A stretch of 43,311 nt of DNA from Bacillota bacterium (GTDB lineage: Bacteria > Bacillota > Sulfobacillia > JAJZYS01 > JAJYTV01), in contig JAJYTE010000022.1 of the NCBI GenBank assembly GCA_021793215.1, positions 1 through 43,311 on the forward strand. The letters are read 5' to 3'. Positions 30,099 through 39,704 of the stretch are shown piece after piece. Position 1 is the stretch's first letter. Each line of letters starts with the position of its first letter. The notes under the pieces are model-generated. The model was given only the letters and a program-made list of their open reading frames with translations, had not been told where the DNA came from and searched no databases. The position numbers and the translations under genes were made by a program.

Positions 30099-30776
30099 CT
30101 ACCCCCTCCCCGCCCGCGGCGGGGTGTAGGCCGGAACCGTCAGCCGGGAGCTTTCGTGCAGATCGATCCGGATGCCGTAGAGCGATAGAAGCGCCATCTC
30201 GCCGGCCGGCCCGTCGAGGGACTTCTTGAGCGCCGCCGGATTGCCTGCGGCCAGGATCGTCACCGGGATGCTCGTCCGCTCCCCGCCGACCGAGACGACC
30301 GCGCCGGCGCAGTGCACGTCGCTCGTCGCGATGAGCCGGATGCCGTTCAGCGAGATCGCCTTGGCGCCCGCGGAGTTCAGGTCGTCGATCACCGTAAGGA
30401 GATCCTCGTCGTGCAGCAGGTACTCGTTCGGGTCGACTCCGAACTGGGTCGGCAGCGTGCTGTCGTTCAGGGTCAGTACGATCCCGGCCCCGGTGTAGGG
30501 CGAAAGTCCCGCTGCCGCCTTGGCCTTCGCCAGCGCGCGCTCCTTCGCCTGCAGCGCCCTCGCCGCGACCGTCGGCGCCGGTGCGCGCTGAAGCTGCACG
30601 ATCTCCGCGAGCAGCGCGGCGTGCAGGTCCTGCCTCTGCTGCAGCAGGTTCGTCATCGCAACGAATCGCTCGTAGGGCAGGTTCTGGCTGACGCTGGCCT
30701 GCAGGTGCAGCTCCATGCCGAGGATGAGCCCGATCACCAGGCCGACGACGGCCACGAGCGGGACGTGGGCTCTCAC
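30099..30776 (-). CDS. DUF881 family protein (YlxW/YlxX-like)
   Basis: A 225-residue protein with one N-terminal transmembrane helix (5-23), a coiled-coil segment (about 35-85) and an extracytoplasmic DUF881 domain with TGAGIVLTLNDS, NEYLLHDEDLLTVIDDLNSAGAKAISLNGIRL and VVSVGGERTSIPVTILAAG. GTG 30776 overlaps the ftsQ stop as GTGA; the long in-frame upstream extension is ftsQ shadow. B. subtilis has two such genes (ylxW, ylxX) at this place; here there is one. A division-related role is inferred only from conserved position. Confidence 0.88.
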   Translation of the reverse strand: MRAHVPLVAVVGLVIGLILGMELHLQASVSQNLPYERFVAMTNLLQQRQDLHAALLAEIVQLQRAPAPTVAARALQAKERALAKAKAAAGLSPYTGAGIVLTLNDSTLPTQFGVDPNEYLLHDEDLLTVIDDLNSAGAKAISLNGIRLIATSDVHCAGAVVSVGGERTSIPVTILAAGNPAALKKSLDGPAGEMALLSLYGIRIDLHESSRLTVPAYTPPRAGRG

Positions 30777-31510
30777 TTGCGCAGCACCACGAGCGGCCGG
30801 TTGGGTAGCCTCAGGTCGATCGAGGCGGCGACGGCGCCCTTGTGCTTCAGCGCCGCGAGGATCGCCTGAAGCTCCCTCAGCGTGCGGCCTGTGTTCGCCG
30901 TCCCGGGCCACAGCACCTCCGTCCCCGACGGCAGGTAGACTTGCGGCGAGGTTGCGCCCGGCACGACCTCCGCGACGGCGAACCCCGCCGCGTGCAGGGA
31001 GGCCGCGAGGGACACGGCGGCTTGTGCATCGCGGGGCAGGTCGGCGTAAGGATGCACGAGGTTCGGCGCAAGGCCCGAGAGCACAGGCAGCTTGGCGGCT
31101 GCGGGCAGCGCCGCGAGCACGCGCCCGGTGCGATCGACACCGTAGAGCGTTCCGCTGGCGCCTGCCGCTGCCGCGACCGGCACGCGCGAGGTGACGGTCA
31201 GGATCAGCCGGTCGGGCCACCTGCGCGCGAATACGGCGGTCGCGAGGAAGCGCTCGCGCCGCAGGAGTTCCTCGTCCGCACTGCCGAGCCGCAACTGCCA
31301 GAGGGGCGTGCGGAGCTGAATGCCACTCGCGCGCCAGAGCGCGGGCGCACCGCCCACCACCGCGACCGAACGCAGGCGCAGGAGCGGCCCGTACGCCAGC
31401 CACGCGGCCGCTATAGCGGCGGCGAGCACCGCAAGAGTGGCGAGCAGCCTCCCCGGGCGCAGGCGACGGCGCCGTACCTTGCGCACGACGCGGAACTTCT
31501 CCTGTGCCAA
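30773..31510 (-). CDS. ftsQ: Cell division protein FtsQ/DivIB
   Basis: A 245-residue single-pass membrane protein: a basic cytoplasmic N-terminus, a transmembrane helix near 22-44, a POTRA-like domain (LLRLRSVAVVGG), then the FtsQ beta domain (FARRWPDRLILTVTSRVPVA, GVDRTGRVLA). It forms the FtsQ-FtsL-FtsB (DivIB-FtsL-DivIC) complex that activates septal synthesis. TTG 31510 has GGGAGGGG about 9 bases upstream. It lies directly after murG; no murB or murC intervenes. Confidence 0.9.
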   Translation of the reverse strand: MAQEKFRVVRKVRRRRLRPGRLLATLAVLAAAIAAAWLAYGPLLRLRSVAVVGGAPALWRASGIQLRTPLWQLRLGSADEELLRRERFLATAVFARRWPDRLILTVTSRVPVAAAAGASGTLYGVDRTGRVLAALPAAAKLPVLSGLAPNLVHPYADLPRDAQAAVSLAASLHAAGFAVAEVVPGATSPQVYLPSGTEVLWPGTANTGRTLRELQAILAALKHKGAVAASIDLRLPNRPLVVLRK

Positions 31511-31567
31511 ACTGCCTGTCCCCTCCCGACCCGGACACGCCCGACGAATGAGTCTTGCACTTCGCCC

Positions 31568-32650
31568 CTAGCGCGCCGCGCTCCTTCCAGCCACGATGCG
31601 GCCCACTTCCCGCACTGCAGCCTGCGCGGCGTAGGGCTTGCCGATCGCGCGGGCCGCTCCTCCCATGCGCTCACGCACTGCCGCGTCGCGCAGTAGGGGC
31701 TCGAGCGCCTCCCAGAGCGCATCCGGCGTCAGGCGATCCTCCTCGAGCAGCACGGCGGCCCCCGCCTCAGCGAGCAGGACCGCGTTGTCCTTCTGGTGGA
31801 CTGCAGGGTTCGGCAGCGGAACGAGCACCGACGGGATCCCGGCGACGGTCAGTTCGGCGCATGTCATGGCTCCGGCACGACCGATGAATACGTCGGCCGC
31901 TGCCAGCACGTCGTCCATCTGCCAGAAGTAGGGTTGGATGCGCAGGCCGCCGAGTGCGCGGCCAGACCAGCGATCGTACTCCTTCTGCCCGGTGGCGAGC
32001 AGGATGATCTCCCGCTCCGCCAACCGGTCCCCCAGTTCGCAAACCGCGGCGTTCAGGGCCCGAGCGCCCTGGCTGCCGCCGGTCACCGCGACGAGCACGG
32101 CGCCGCGGTCCACGCCAAGCTCGTCGCGCGCGGCGGTCCGCTCTCGCCCGGTGACCGACCGGACCGGCACGCCGGTCACGGTGGTGCGGGCCTGCAGTTC
32201 GGCGGACAGTTTGCTGCGGGCTGCCTCGTAGGCCACGAGGATTCGGGTAGCGCGTCCCATCAGCAGGCGGTTCGCGAGCCCTGGAGTCGCGTTCGGCTCG
32301 ACGAGCACCAGGGGGATGCGACGCCAGCCCGCCGCAAGCGCAACCGGGAACGCCGCGTAGCCCCCGGACGACACGACGACGTCGGGGCGCAGGCGCCCGA
32401 GCAGGCGCCACGCGCTGAGCGTGCCGCGGGCGGTGCGCCAGGCGCCTTGCAGGCGCTGCGGCGCCCGCTTGCCGGAGACGCCGCCGGCGGCGACCGCGTG
32501 GAACGGCAGGCCCGCCGCCGGAACGATCCGGGACTCGAGACCGGTCGGCGTCCCGACGTAGCTGCACTCCCAGTCTGGCGCAGCGGCCGCGATGGCCAGC
32601 AAAGGGTAGATGTGTCCGCCCGTGCCCCCCCCGGCCAGGAGGACGCGCAT
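31568..32650 (-). CDS. murG: UDP-GlcNAc transferase MurG (lipid II synthesis)
   Basis: A 360-residue GT-B glycosyltransferase that adds GlcNAc to lipid I to form lipid II on the inner face of the membrane. The N-terminal glycine-rich loop GGGTGGH (7-13) and the C-terminal donor-site segment GRAGAMTCAELTVAGIPSVL are intact. The start ATG 32650 shares one base with the ftsW stop (TGATG), so translation is coupled. Length is typical. The position after ftsW/spoVE matches Bacillota. Confidence 0.96.
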   Translation of the reverse strand: MRVLLAGGGTGGHIYPLLAIAAAAPDWECSYVGTPTGLESRIVPAAGLPFHAVAAGGVSGKRAPQRLQGAWRTARGTLSAWRLLGRLRPDVVVSSGGYAAFPVALAAGWRRIPLVLVEPNATPGLANRLLMGRATRILVAYEAARSKLSAELQARTTVTGVPVRSVTGRERTAARDELGVDRGAVLVAVTGGSQGARALNAAVCELGDRLAEREIILLATGQKEYDRWSGRALGGLRIQPYFWQMDDVLAAADVFIGRAGAMTCAELTVAGIPSVLVPLPNPAVHQKDNAVLLAEAGAAVLLEEDRLTPDALWEALEPLLRDAAVRERMGGAARAIGKPYAAQAAVREVGRIVAGRSAAR

Positions 32651-33744
32651 CAGGCGCTCACCCGCTGACGCGAGACGTTCAGCAGCACGCCGATGCCGGC
32701 GAGTGCGAAGAGCAGCGAGGAGCCGCCGTAGGAGATGAGTGGCAGCGGTACGCCGGTGATCGGCATCGAGGCGGTCACAACCGCGATGTTCAGCAGGGCC
32801 TGCACCGCGATCATCGCCGTGAGTCCGGTCGCAAGCAGGGCGCCGAAGCGGTCGGGCGCCAGCATCGCGACGCGCAGCCCGCGCACCGTGACGACGAAGA
32901 ACAGCGCGATCACCGCTGCCGCGCCCAGTAACCCGAGCTCCTCGCCGATGATCGCGAAGATGAAGTCCGTGTGCTGCTCCGGCAGGTAGAAGTACTTCAG
33001 CGCACCCTGGCCCAGACCGACGCCGAAGAGCCCGCCAGAGCCCAGTGCGTAGAGCGACTGGATGATGTGGTACCCCGAGCCGAGTGGGTCCTGCTTCGGA
33101 TCGAGGAAGGCCAGGAAGCGGCGCATGCGGTAGGGAGCCATCGCGATCAGTACGCCGACGGCGGGGACGAGCGACAGGAGCACCGCCCCGAGCTGCACCC
33201 CGCTGGCGCCCGCCGTGAACAGCATCGCCATCACCGTGCCGCTGAGCGCGAGGGCGGTGCCGAGGTCCGGTTCGTAGATGATCAGACCGGCGAAGACACC
33301 GAGGATCGCCAGCGGCACCAGGATGCCGTGCGCGAAGTTCGTGATCCGCCGCTCTGTCGCGAGGCGCTTTGCGAACAGCAGCACGAGCGAGAACTTCGCC
33401 ATCTCGGACGGCTGGAAGAGCAGGCTGCCGAAGCCGAGCCAGCGCCGCGCGCCGTTGATGTCCTTGCCGATGTGCGGCACGAGCACGAGCACCAGAAGCC
33501 CGAACGTCCCCCAGGCGATCGGTTCGGCGTAGCGCAGGAGGATGTGGTAGTCGATGCGCGAGAGCGCGAACATCAGGAAGAGGCCAAGTCCCGCCCAGAT
33601 CATCTGGCGCTCGAGGTAGTAGTAGGCGTTGTGGTTCACGACGGCCGCCTCGACCGAGGAAGCCGAGAACACCATCACGATGCCGAAGCCGAGGAGGGTG
33701 AGCACGGCGGCGAGCAGGGTCGTATCAATCGCGCGCTTGGCCAA
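32650..33744 (-). CDS. ftsW: FtsW/SpoVE-type SEDS glycosyltransferase
   Basis: A 364-residue polytopic protein (about 10 transmembrane segments) of the SEDS family, which polymerises lipid II into glycan. Seen are the GARRWLGFGSLLFQPSEMAK-type motif (ARRWLGFG..QPSE), an LYALGSGGLFGVGLGQG segment and the C-terminal PLPLISYGGSSL. The start is TTG 33744 with GGAGG about 9 bases away. FtsW and the sporulation-specific SpoVE are not separable by eye; the dcw position fits either. It partners the PBP encoded four genes upstream. The 53-base gap to mraY is too small for murD. Confidence 0.92.
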   Translation of the reverse strand: MAKRAIDTTLLAAVLTLLGFGIVMVFSASSVEAAVVNHNAYYYLERQMIWAGLGLFLMFALSRIDYHILLRYAEPIAWGTFGLLVLVLVPHIGKDINGARRWLGFGSLLFQPSEMAKFSLVLLFAKRLATERRITNFAHGILVPLAILGVFAGLIIYEPDLGTALALSGTVMAMLFTAGASGVQLGAVLLSLVPAVGVLIAMAPYRMRRFLAFLDPKQDPLGSGYHIIQSLYALGSGGLFGVGLGQGALKYFYLPEQHTDFIFAIIGEELGLLGAAAVIALFFVVTVRGLRVAMLAPDRFGALLATGLTAMIAVQALLNIAVVTASMPITGVPLPLISYGGSSLLFALAGIGVLLNVSRQRVSA

Positions 33745-33797
33745 TCCGCACCGCCTCCCCCTCTACCGAAAGAACTCTATGCCTACCCCTAGGGGAA

Positions 33798-34754
33798 TCA
33801 CACCCAGAAGGCGATGTACGCGATCGCGGCCGAGAGGATACCCAGCAGCCAGAAGCGGTGCACGATCGTCGTCTCTCGCAGTCCACCCAACTCGAAGTGA
33901 TGGTGGAGCGGAGTCATACGCAGGAGACGCCGCTTCGTTCGCCGGAAGAAGAGCACCTGCACCGCGACCGACAGGGCCTCCAGCACGAAGACGAGACCCA
34001 CGATCGGCAGCAGGAGTTCCTGGCGCTGCAGCACGGCGACACCCGCCAGCGCCCCACCAAGGCCGAACGACCCGACGTCTCCCATGAACACGCGGGCCGG
34101 ATGCAGGTTGAAGTAGAGGAACCCTCCAACGCCGCCCGCGAGGGCGAGGCAGAAGGTCGCGAGTCCGAAAGTACCCTGCCCGATCGCGAGCAGCGCGAAC
34201 AGTCCCGCCGCGATCATGCCGAGGCCCCCGGCGAGGCCGTCGAGGCCGTCGGTGAGGTTGACGGCGTTCGTCGTCGCGACGGCCACGAGGACGACAAGCA
34301 GCACGTAGGCACCCGGCGAGAGGTGCCAGAGCGCCGACGAGAACGGCACCCGCACGGCGGTCCCGATCCCGAGCGGCCCGATGGCGACGAGCGCCAGTCC
34401 AAGTCCGGCGGCGATGCCGAGTCCCAGCTTGGTGCGCGCACGCACCCCGAGCGCGCGGTGCAGGCGCACCTTCAGGAAATCGTCGGCGAACCCAATGAGC
34501 CCGTTCGCCCAGGCGAATCCGATCGCCGTCCACGCGAGGTCGTCGCGCGGGCCGAAGATCAGGGTCGCCGCCGTTGCCGCTGCGAGGAACATCAGTCCCC
34601 CCATCGTCGGCGTGCCCGCCTTCTGCAGGTGGGACTGCGGCCCGACGTCCCGCACGGTCTGCCCGAGGCGCAGGTGGCGCAGCAGTGGGATCGCGATCGG
34701 TCCGAGGGCAAACGCGATCGCGAAGCCCGCACCGAGCGACCAGAGCGGGCTCAC
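33798..34754 (-). CDS. mraY: Phospho-MurNAc-pentapeptide translocase MraY
   Basis: A 318-residue integral membrane enzyme with about 10 helices; it transfers phospho-MurNAc-pentapeptide to undecaprenyl phosphate, giving lipid I. The three signature regions are present: GTPTMGGL (47-54), FADDFLK, NLTDGLDGLAGG and the C-terminal HHHFE. The Asp residues in these motifs bind Mg2+. The start is GTG 34754, overlapping the murF stop as GTGA. Confidence 0.96.
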   Translation of the reverse strand: MSPLWSLGAGFAIAFALGPIAIPLLRHLRLGQTVRDVGPQSHLQKAGTPTMGGLMFLAAATAATLIFGPRDDLAWTAIGFAWANGLIGFADDFLKVRLHRALGVRARTKLGLGIAAGLGLALVAIGPLGIGTAVRVPFSSALWHLSPGAYVLLVVLVAVATTNAVNLTDGLDGLAGGLGMIAAGLFALLAIGQGTFGLATFCLALAGGVGGFLYFNLHPARVFMGDVGSFGLGGALAGVAVLQRQELLLPIVGLVFVLEALSVAVQVLFFRRTKRRLLRMTPLHHHFELGGLRETTIVHRFWLLGILSAAIAYIAFWV

Positions 34755-36112
34755 TGCGTCTCCCCCACGAGGCGCTCCAGTGCGCGCTCGAGGCCGACCG
34801 AGCGAGACGCCTTGAAGAGCACCACGTCGCCCGAACGCACCGCAGCGCGCAGCGAACCGACGAGCCCGTCGAGATCCTGGAACGCGCTCGCCTCGCCGCC
34901 CGCATCCTGCGCCGCACGCGCCACCTCGTCGGCGAACTCGCCGACGGCGAACACGATGTCCGCGTGGCGAGCCGCACTGCGGCCCATCTCACGGTGCAGG
35001 TGCACTTCCTCGTCCCCCAATTCCCGCATATCCCCCAGCACGGCGATCCGTCGTCCTTGGGTGGGGATCTCGGCGAGCAGCGCGAGCGCTACCCGGACGG
35101 ACTGCGGTGACGCGTTGTAGGTGTCGTCGATCACCGTCAGTCCTGAGGCGCTGTAGGCGCGGAGTCTCCCCTTGGCCGGCTTCGCGCGTGCGAGCGCGTC
35201 AACAGCTTCCGCGAACGCGACTCCCGCCGCCACCGCCCCACCGACCGCCAGCGCCGCATCCATCGCCGCTCCCTCGCCGAGGAACGCGACACGTCCCTCG
35301 CGCTCCTCGGCGCCGTAGCACAGCACGATGCGACTGGCGGAGGCGCCGATCCCCTCCGTCTCCAGGATGCGCAGGTCCGCGCTCTGGGAGCGACCCACGA
35401 GCAGCGTCCGGGCCGGCGCGGAGAGCCGCAGCTGCGGCGTAAAGGGATCGTCTGCGTTCAGCACGGCGCATCCTCCGGCCGGCAGCTCCGAGAGGAGTTC
35501 AGACTTGGCGCGGGCGATGGCATCGACGCTGCCGAGCTCCGAGAGGTGAGACTCGCCGATCAGCGTGACGATGCCGAACCGGGGCCGCAGGATGCGCGCG
35601 AGGCGCCTGATCTCCCCCGGTCCGCGCATGCCCAGCTCAAACACCGCGGCGGCGTGCGAGGAGCGAAGCGAGAAGAGCGCGAGCGGCATTCCGATGTCCG
35701 AGTTGTAGTTGCCGGGGTTGCGGAAGACATCGCCGAGCGGAGTGAGACACGAGGCCCAGAACTCCTTGGTCGTCGTCTTGCCGACAGAGCCCGTCACGGC
35801 GCAGACGATTCCCCTGTAGTCGCGGGCCATGCGCCCCGCCCCCTGCAGGAGCGCCTGGCGCACGTCGTCCACCCCGATCACTGCGACCTCCTGGGGCACC
35901 TGCACGTCCTGCTCGACGAGTACGCCACTGGCGCCAGCCGCGATCGCCTGCGGAATGTACAGATGGCCGTCGGTGCGCTCCCCTTCGATCGCCACGAACA
36001 GGTCGCCCGGCTGCACCTCGCGCGAATCGGCGACGGCTCTGGGGATCTGCCAGTCGGGATCCCCTTGCACGAGGCGGCCGCGAGCGGCCTGGGCCAGCTC
36101 CAGTGCCTTCAC
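34751..36112 (-). CDS. murF: UDP-MurNAc-tripeptide-D-Ala-D-Ala ligase MurF
   Basis: A 453-residue ATP-dependent ligase that adds D-Ala-D-Ala to the UDP-MurNAc-tripeptide. The P-loop is VTGSVGKTTTK (106-116). The NYNSDIGMPL substrate segment that separates MurF from MurE, the NADDP motif and the C-terminal VIDDTYNASPQS motif are all present. The start is GTG 36112, overlapping the murE stop as GTGA. In B. subtilis murF lies elsewhere; the murE-murF-mraY order is common in clostridia and proteobacteria. Confidence 0.96.
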   Translation of the reverse strand: MKALELAQAARGRLVQGDPDWQIPRAVADSREVQPGDLFVAIEGERTDGHLYIPQAIAAGASGVLVEQDVQVPQEVAVIGVDDVRQALLQGAGRMARDYRGIVCAVTGSVGKTTTKEFWASCLTPLGDVFRNPGNYNSDIGMPLALFSLRSSHAAAVFELGMRGPGEIRRLARILRPRFGIVTLIGESHLSELGSVDAIARAKSELLSELPAGGCAVLNADDPFTPQLRLSAPARTLLVGRSQSADLRILETEGIGASASRIVLCYGAEEREGRVAFLGEGAAMDAALAVGGAVAAGVAFAEAVDALARAKPAKGRLRAYSASGLTVIDDTYNASPQSVRVALALLAEIPTQGRRIAVLGDMRELGDEEVHLHREMGRSAARHADIVFAVGEFADEVARAAQDAGGEASAFQDLDGLVGSLRAAVRSGDVVLFKASRSVGLERALERLVGETQ

Positions 36113-37560
36113 CGAATCTCCTCCAGCGCGCGTGCCGCCTCCTCGCGGTCGTCGAAGTGCATCACCTGGTCGCCGACCAGCTGGTAATCCTCGTGGCCCT
36201 TGCCGGCGATCACGAGGATGTCCCCGGCGCGCGCCTCGGCCACTGCCGCGCGGATCGCCTGCGTGCGGTCCACGATCCGAACGTAGTCGGTGCGGCCGCA
36301 GCTCTCGACGCCCTCGGCCATGGCGTCCATGATGCGCTCTGGATCCTCCGAACGCGGGTTGTCGCTCGTCAGGAACACTCTGTCCGCGTACCGCGCGGCC
36401 ATCGCGCCCATCAGCGGGCGCTTGCCGCGGTCGCGGTCGCCGCCGCAGCCGAAGACGATCAGGACCCGACCTTTGGAGATCTGGCGCGCAGTGCGCAGGA
36501 GCTTCTCGATGCCGTCCGGAGTGTGGGCGTAGTCGACGACGACCTCAAACGGCTGGCCGCGCCGAATGCGCTGGAAGCGCCCGGGCGGCGGCTCGGCGGT
36601 CGCGAGCGCCTCGACGATCGCCTCGACGCCGACACCTGCCGCCCATGCGCACGTCGCTGCGGCGATCGCGTTCTGGATGTTGAAGATGCCGGCGATCGGC
36701 AGCGACACGGGAGCAGCCTCACCATGGACATCGAGGAGGAAGTGGCTGCCCTCCGGCCCGAGCTGAAGGTCGCGCGCCCAAACGTCGGCGCGTTCGCTCA
36801 CGGAGAAGCGCAGGACGCGCGCGCGTGTGCGCCCGGCGAATGTGTCGGCGGCCGCGTCGTCGGCGTTCACGACGCCGAACGAACCCTCTGGCAGAGCGTC
36901 GAAGAGCTTGAGCTTCGCGTCGAGGTAGCGCTCGAGCGTGCCGTGGTAGTCGAGATGGTCCTGCGTCAAGTTGGTGAACACGGCGCCTGAGAAGCGCACG
37001 CCGATCACCCGCCCGAGATCCAGGGCATGCGAGGAGACCTCCATGGCGACGTCCTGCGTACCGATCTGCCGCATCTCGGAGAACCAGCGCTGCAGGTCGG
37101 TCGCCTCCGGCGTCGTCCGCTTCGAATGGTAGGGAACTCCCCCCATCGTGCGTTCGACCGTGCCGACGAGATCCACCTGGCGGCCACTGTGACGCAGGAT
37201 GTGGCGCAAGAGGTACGTAGTCGTCGTCTTGCCGTTCGTACCGGTGACCCCGAACACCCGAAGATGCCGCGTCGGGTCCTCGTGGATCCGGGCGCTGAGC
37301 GGGCCAAGCACCTGACGGGTATCCTCCACGAGCAGCGCGGGAACCCCCCCGGGCGCACTGGAAGGATTGCTCACGCAGACCGCGACCGCACCTCTGCGCA
37401 GCGCGTCCGGAATGAAACTGTGCCCATCGTGGACGCGACCGACGATCGCGCAGTAGAGGTCGCCGGGGCGACACTCCCTGGAATCGTGTTGCACGTCGCG
37501 GACGTCGACGTCTGCGCCGACCGTTCGTCCAATGCCCTGTGACAATTGCGTGAGGAGCAA
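36109..37560 (-). CDS. murE: UDP-MurNAc-dipeptide ligase MurE (meso-DAP type)
   Basis: A 483-residue ligase adding the third residue of the stem peptide. The P-loop is GVTGTNGKTTTT (104-115). The amino-acid specificity motif is DNPR (400-403), the signature of meso-diaminopimelate-adding enzymes rather than L-lysine ones, so the wall is predicted to be mDAP type. The start is TTG 37560 with GGAGGG six bases upstream. Normal length; coupled to murF. Confidence 0.96.
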   Translation of the reverse strand: MLLTQLSQGIGRTVGADVDVRDVQHDSRECRPGDLYCAIVGRVHDGHSFIPDALRRGAVAVCVSNPSSAPGGVPALLVEDTRQVLGPLSARIHEDPTRHLRVFGVTGTNGKTTTTYLLRHILRHSGRQVDLVGTVERTMGGVPYHSKRTTPEATDLQRWFSEMRQIGTQDVAMEVSSHALDLGRVIGVRFSGAVFTNLTQDHLDYHGTLERYLDAKLKLFDALPEGSFGVVNADDAAADTFAGRTRARVLRFSVSERADVWARDLQLGPEGSHFLLDVHGEAAPVSLPIAGIFNIQNAIAAATCAWAAGVGVEAIVEALATAEPPPGRFQRIRRGQPFEVVVDYAHTPDGIEKLLRTARQISKGRVLIVFGCGGDRDRGKRPLMGAMAARYADRVFLTSDNPRSEDPERIMDAMAEGVESCGRTDYVRIVDRTQAIRAAVAEARAGDILVIAGKGHEDYQLVGDQVMHFDDREEAARALEEIR

Positions 37561-37617
37561 GGTGCACCCTCCAAGCGCTGGCCCGACTGGCCGTCTCTCC
37601 CAGTATGGGAACTCCGT

Positions 37618-39678
37618 CTACGTGTTATGCGGCGGCGTCTTCTCCTTGGCGACAACGGCGACCGCCGCGCCGCGCGGCAGCTTCGCTCCTTCTTTCGGCT
37701 CCTGCTCCACCACGTACCCGTCGCCGCTCACGTGCATGACCAGCCCAAGTTTGCTCAGTGTGAGGGCCGCTTGGGACACCGTCAGCCCCACGAGCTGCGG
37801 CACCGTCACCTGGCCTCCCGCGCCGAGGTATACCAGCACCCGGGCACCCGGTGTCACCGCGGCGCCCGCCGGCGGGAACTGGGCTGTCACCCGCTGGCCC
37901 TCCCCCAAGACGGTTGCGCGCATGCCCGCGTCCTTCAGCGCCTTTTGGGCCTGTGCGGACGTCTGCCCCGCGAGGTCCGGAAGCGGGGCGGGCGGGGTCA
38001 CATCCGAGGGGACGTCGAGCGCCGCCATCACCTGCGTCATCGCCCGGCCCACGACGGGCGCAGCAATCTGCCCGCCGTAGTAAGGCCCGACCGGCTCGAA
38101 GATCTCGACGAGCATGGCCACCTGCGGCGACGCCGCAGGCCCGAACCCGACGAAGGAGGAGATGTACTTGCCTTCCACGTAGCGCCCGTTGATCACGGCT
38201 TGGGCGGTCCCGGTCTTGCCGGCCAGCTGATACCCCGGAATCTGGGCGGGGCGCCCGCTTCCGCGCTGCACGACGCCTTCCAGCAGATTCACGGCCACCT
38301 GCGCCGCCGCTTCGGGGACGATGCGGGAACCGTTGTCCGTCCAACGCCGCACTACTTTCCCGGCGGGTGAGACGATTTCCTTCATGACGTGGGGTGTATG
38401 CCAGATTCCTCCATCCGCGATGGCGCTGATCGCCGAGATCAGCTCGAGCGGGGACAGGGCCAGCGTCTGCCCGAACGCCATGGTCGCCAGGTCGATCGGC
38501 TTCACAAGACCCTGCGGCGGCACGATCGCGCGGGCCTCACCGGGCAGGTCGATGCCCGTGAGTCCGATCACGTGGAAGGCTTTGAGGTACTGGTAGAACC
38601 TCTCCACACCCAGCTTGAGCCCAACCTCAACGAACCCTACGTTGCACGACTTCGCCACCACATCGGAGAAGTCGATCGAGCCGTGTCCGCCGGCCTTCCA
38701 GCAATGCACCGGAATGCCGTCGACCCGGACGAACCCCGGGTCGAAGAAGGGGCTCTGGGGCGTGACGACGCCTGCGGCGAGCGCGGATGCCGTCGTGAGC
38801 GCCTTGAACGTCGATCCAGGCGGCAGGACGTCACTCACGACGGTGTTGCGCCGCTGCGATGCACTGTAGTCTCCGAACTTCGCGGGGCTATAGGACGGGT
38901 CGATCGCGAGCCCCAGGATCGAGGACGTTCGGGTGTCCATCACGATCACCTGGACCTGCTTCGCGCCAGTGTCGGCCATGGCGGTCGCGGCTGCCTCCTC
39001 AGCGATGCGCTGCACGTCCGCGCGCAGGGTGAGCACGACGGAGTCGCCGGGCGTAGGTGGCGTGTACGTCACGCGCGGTTCCGGCAGCGGGCCGTTGCGG
39101 GCGTCCATCTCGATGCCGATCGAGCCGTTCTTGCCCTGCAGAACCTTGTCGTAGGTGCGCTCCAGGCCTTCGAGGCCCTGGTTGTCAATCCCGGTGAACC
39201 CAAGCGTGGCGCCAGCGAGGGACCCGTACGGGAACACCTGCGTCGTCTGCGGCGCGAGGTCCACCCCTTGCAGGTGCAGCGCGCGAACCTCCGTGGCCTG
39301 AGCGTCCGTGAGCTTGCGGGTGAGCCAGACGATCGCCACGCGGCGAGAGAGCAGCTTCTGGAGCCGTTCGCGAGAGCTGCCGAGCACGGACGCGAGAGCC
39401 TCGGCCGCCAGCGGCGGGCTCTTGACCTGCGCCGGTACGGCGTAGAGCGCGTAGGTAGTCTTCGAAGCAGCCAGCACGGCACCGTCCGAGGTCACCACCT
39501 GACCGCGCGGCGCGCCCACGGGAACCCGGCGGATGCGTACGGACCTGCCGCTCTCCGCGAGGCTCGGGCCGCGGACCAGCATGACGAAGGCTGTGCGCGC
39601 GAGCAACGCGCCACAGATGATGAAGACCAAAACGAGCGCCGCGAAGATGCGGCGCCGCTGCTTACTGGTCGGTGGCAC
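37618..39678 (-). CDS. Class B penicillin-binding protein with PASTA domains (FtsI/SpoVD-like)
   Basis: A 686-residue transpeptidase with a short basic N-terminus, one transmembrane helix (about 10-32), a dimerisation domain and the transpeptidase domain. Active-site motifs are STFK (Ser289), SCN (344-346) and KTGT (from Lys488). Two PASTA repeats occupy the C-terminus (about 570-680). Division PBP2B (pbpB) and sporulation SpoVD both have this layout; only one copy is present, so which role it serves is open. GTG 39678 is chosen since GGGGAGG lies 6 bases upstream; ATG 39684 abuts that Shine-Dalgarno and ATG 39693 has none. Confidence 0.93.
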   Translation of the reverse strand: MPPTSKQRRRIFAALVLVFIICGALLARTAFVMLVRGPSLAESGRSVRIRRVPVGAPRGQVVTSDGAVLAASKTTYALYAVPAQVKSPPLAAEALASVLGSSRERLQKLLSRRVAIVWLTRKLTDAQATEVRALHLQGVDLAPQTTQVFPYGSLAGATLGFTGIDNQGLEGLERTYDKVLQGKNGSIGIEMDARNGPLPEPRVTYTPPTPGDSVVLTLRADVQRIAEEAAATAMADTGAKQVQVIVMDTRTSSILGLAIDPSYSPAKFGDYSASQRRNTVVSDVLPPGSTFKALTTASALAAGVVTPQSPFFDPGFVRVDGIPVHCWKAGGHGSIDFSDVVAKSCNVGFVEVGLKLGVERFYQYLKAFHVIGLTGIDLPGEARAIVPPQGLVKPIDLATMAFGQTLALSPLELISAISAIADGGIWHTPHVMKEIVSPAGKVVRRWTDNGSRIVPEAAAQVAVNLLEGVVQRGSGRPAQIPGYQLAGKTGTAQAVINGRYVEGKYISSFVGFGPAASPQVAMLVEIFEPVGPYYGGQIAAPVVGRAMTQVMAALDVPSDVTPPAPLPDLAGQTSAQAQKALKDAGMRATVLGEGQRVTAQFPPAGAAVTPGARVLVYLGAGGQVTVPQLVGLTVSQAALTLSKLGLVMHVSGDGYVVEQEPKEGAKLPRGAAVAVVAKEKTPPHNT

Positions 39679-39704
39679 AGGCATCCTCCCCATGTTGTCG
39701 GGCG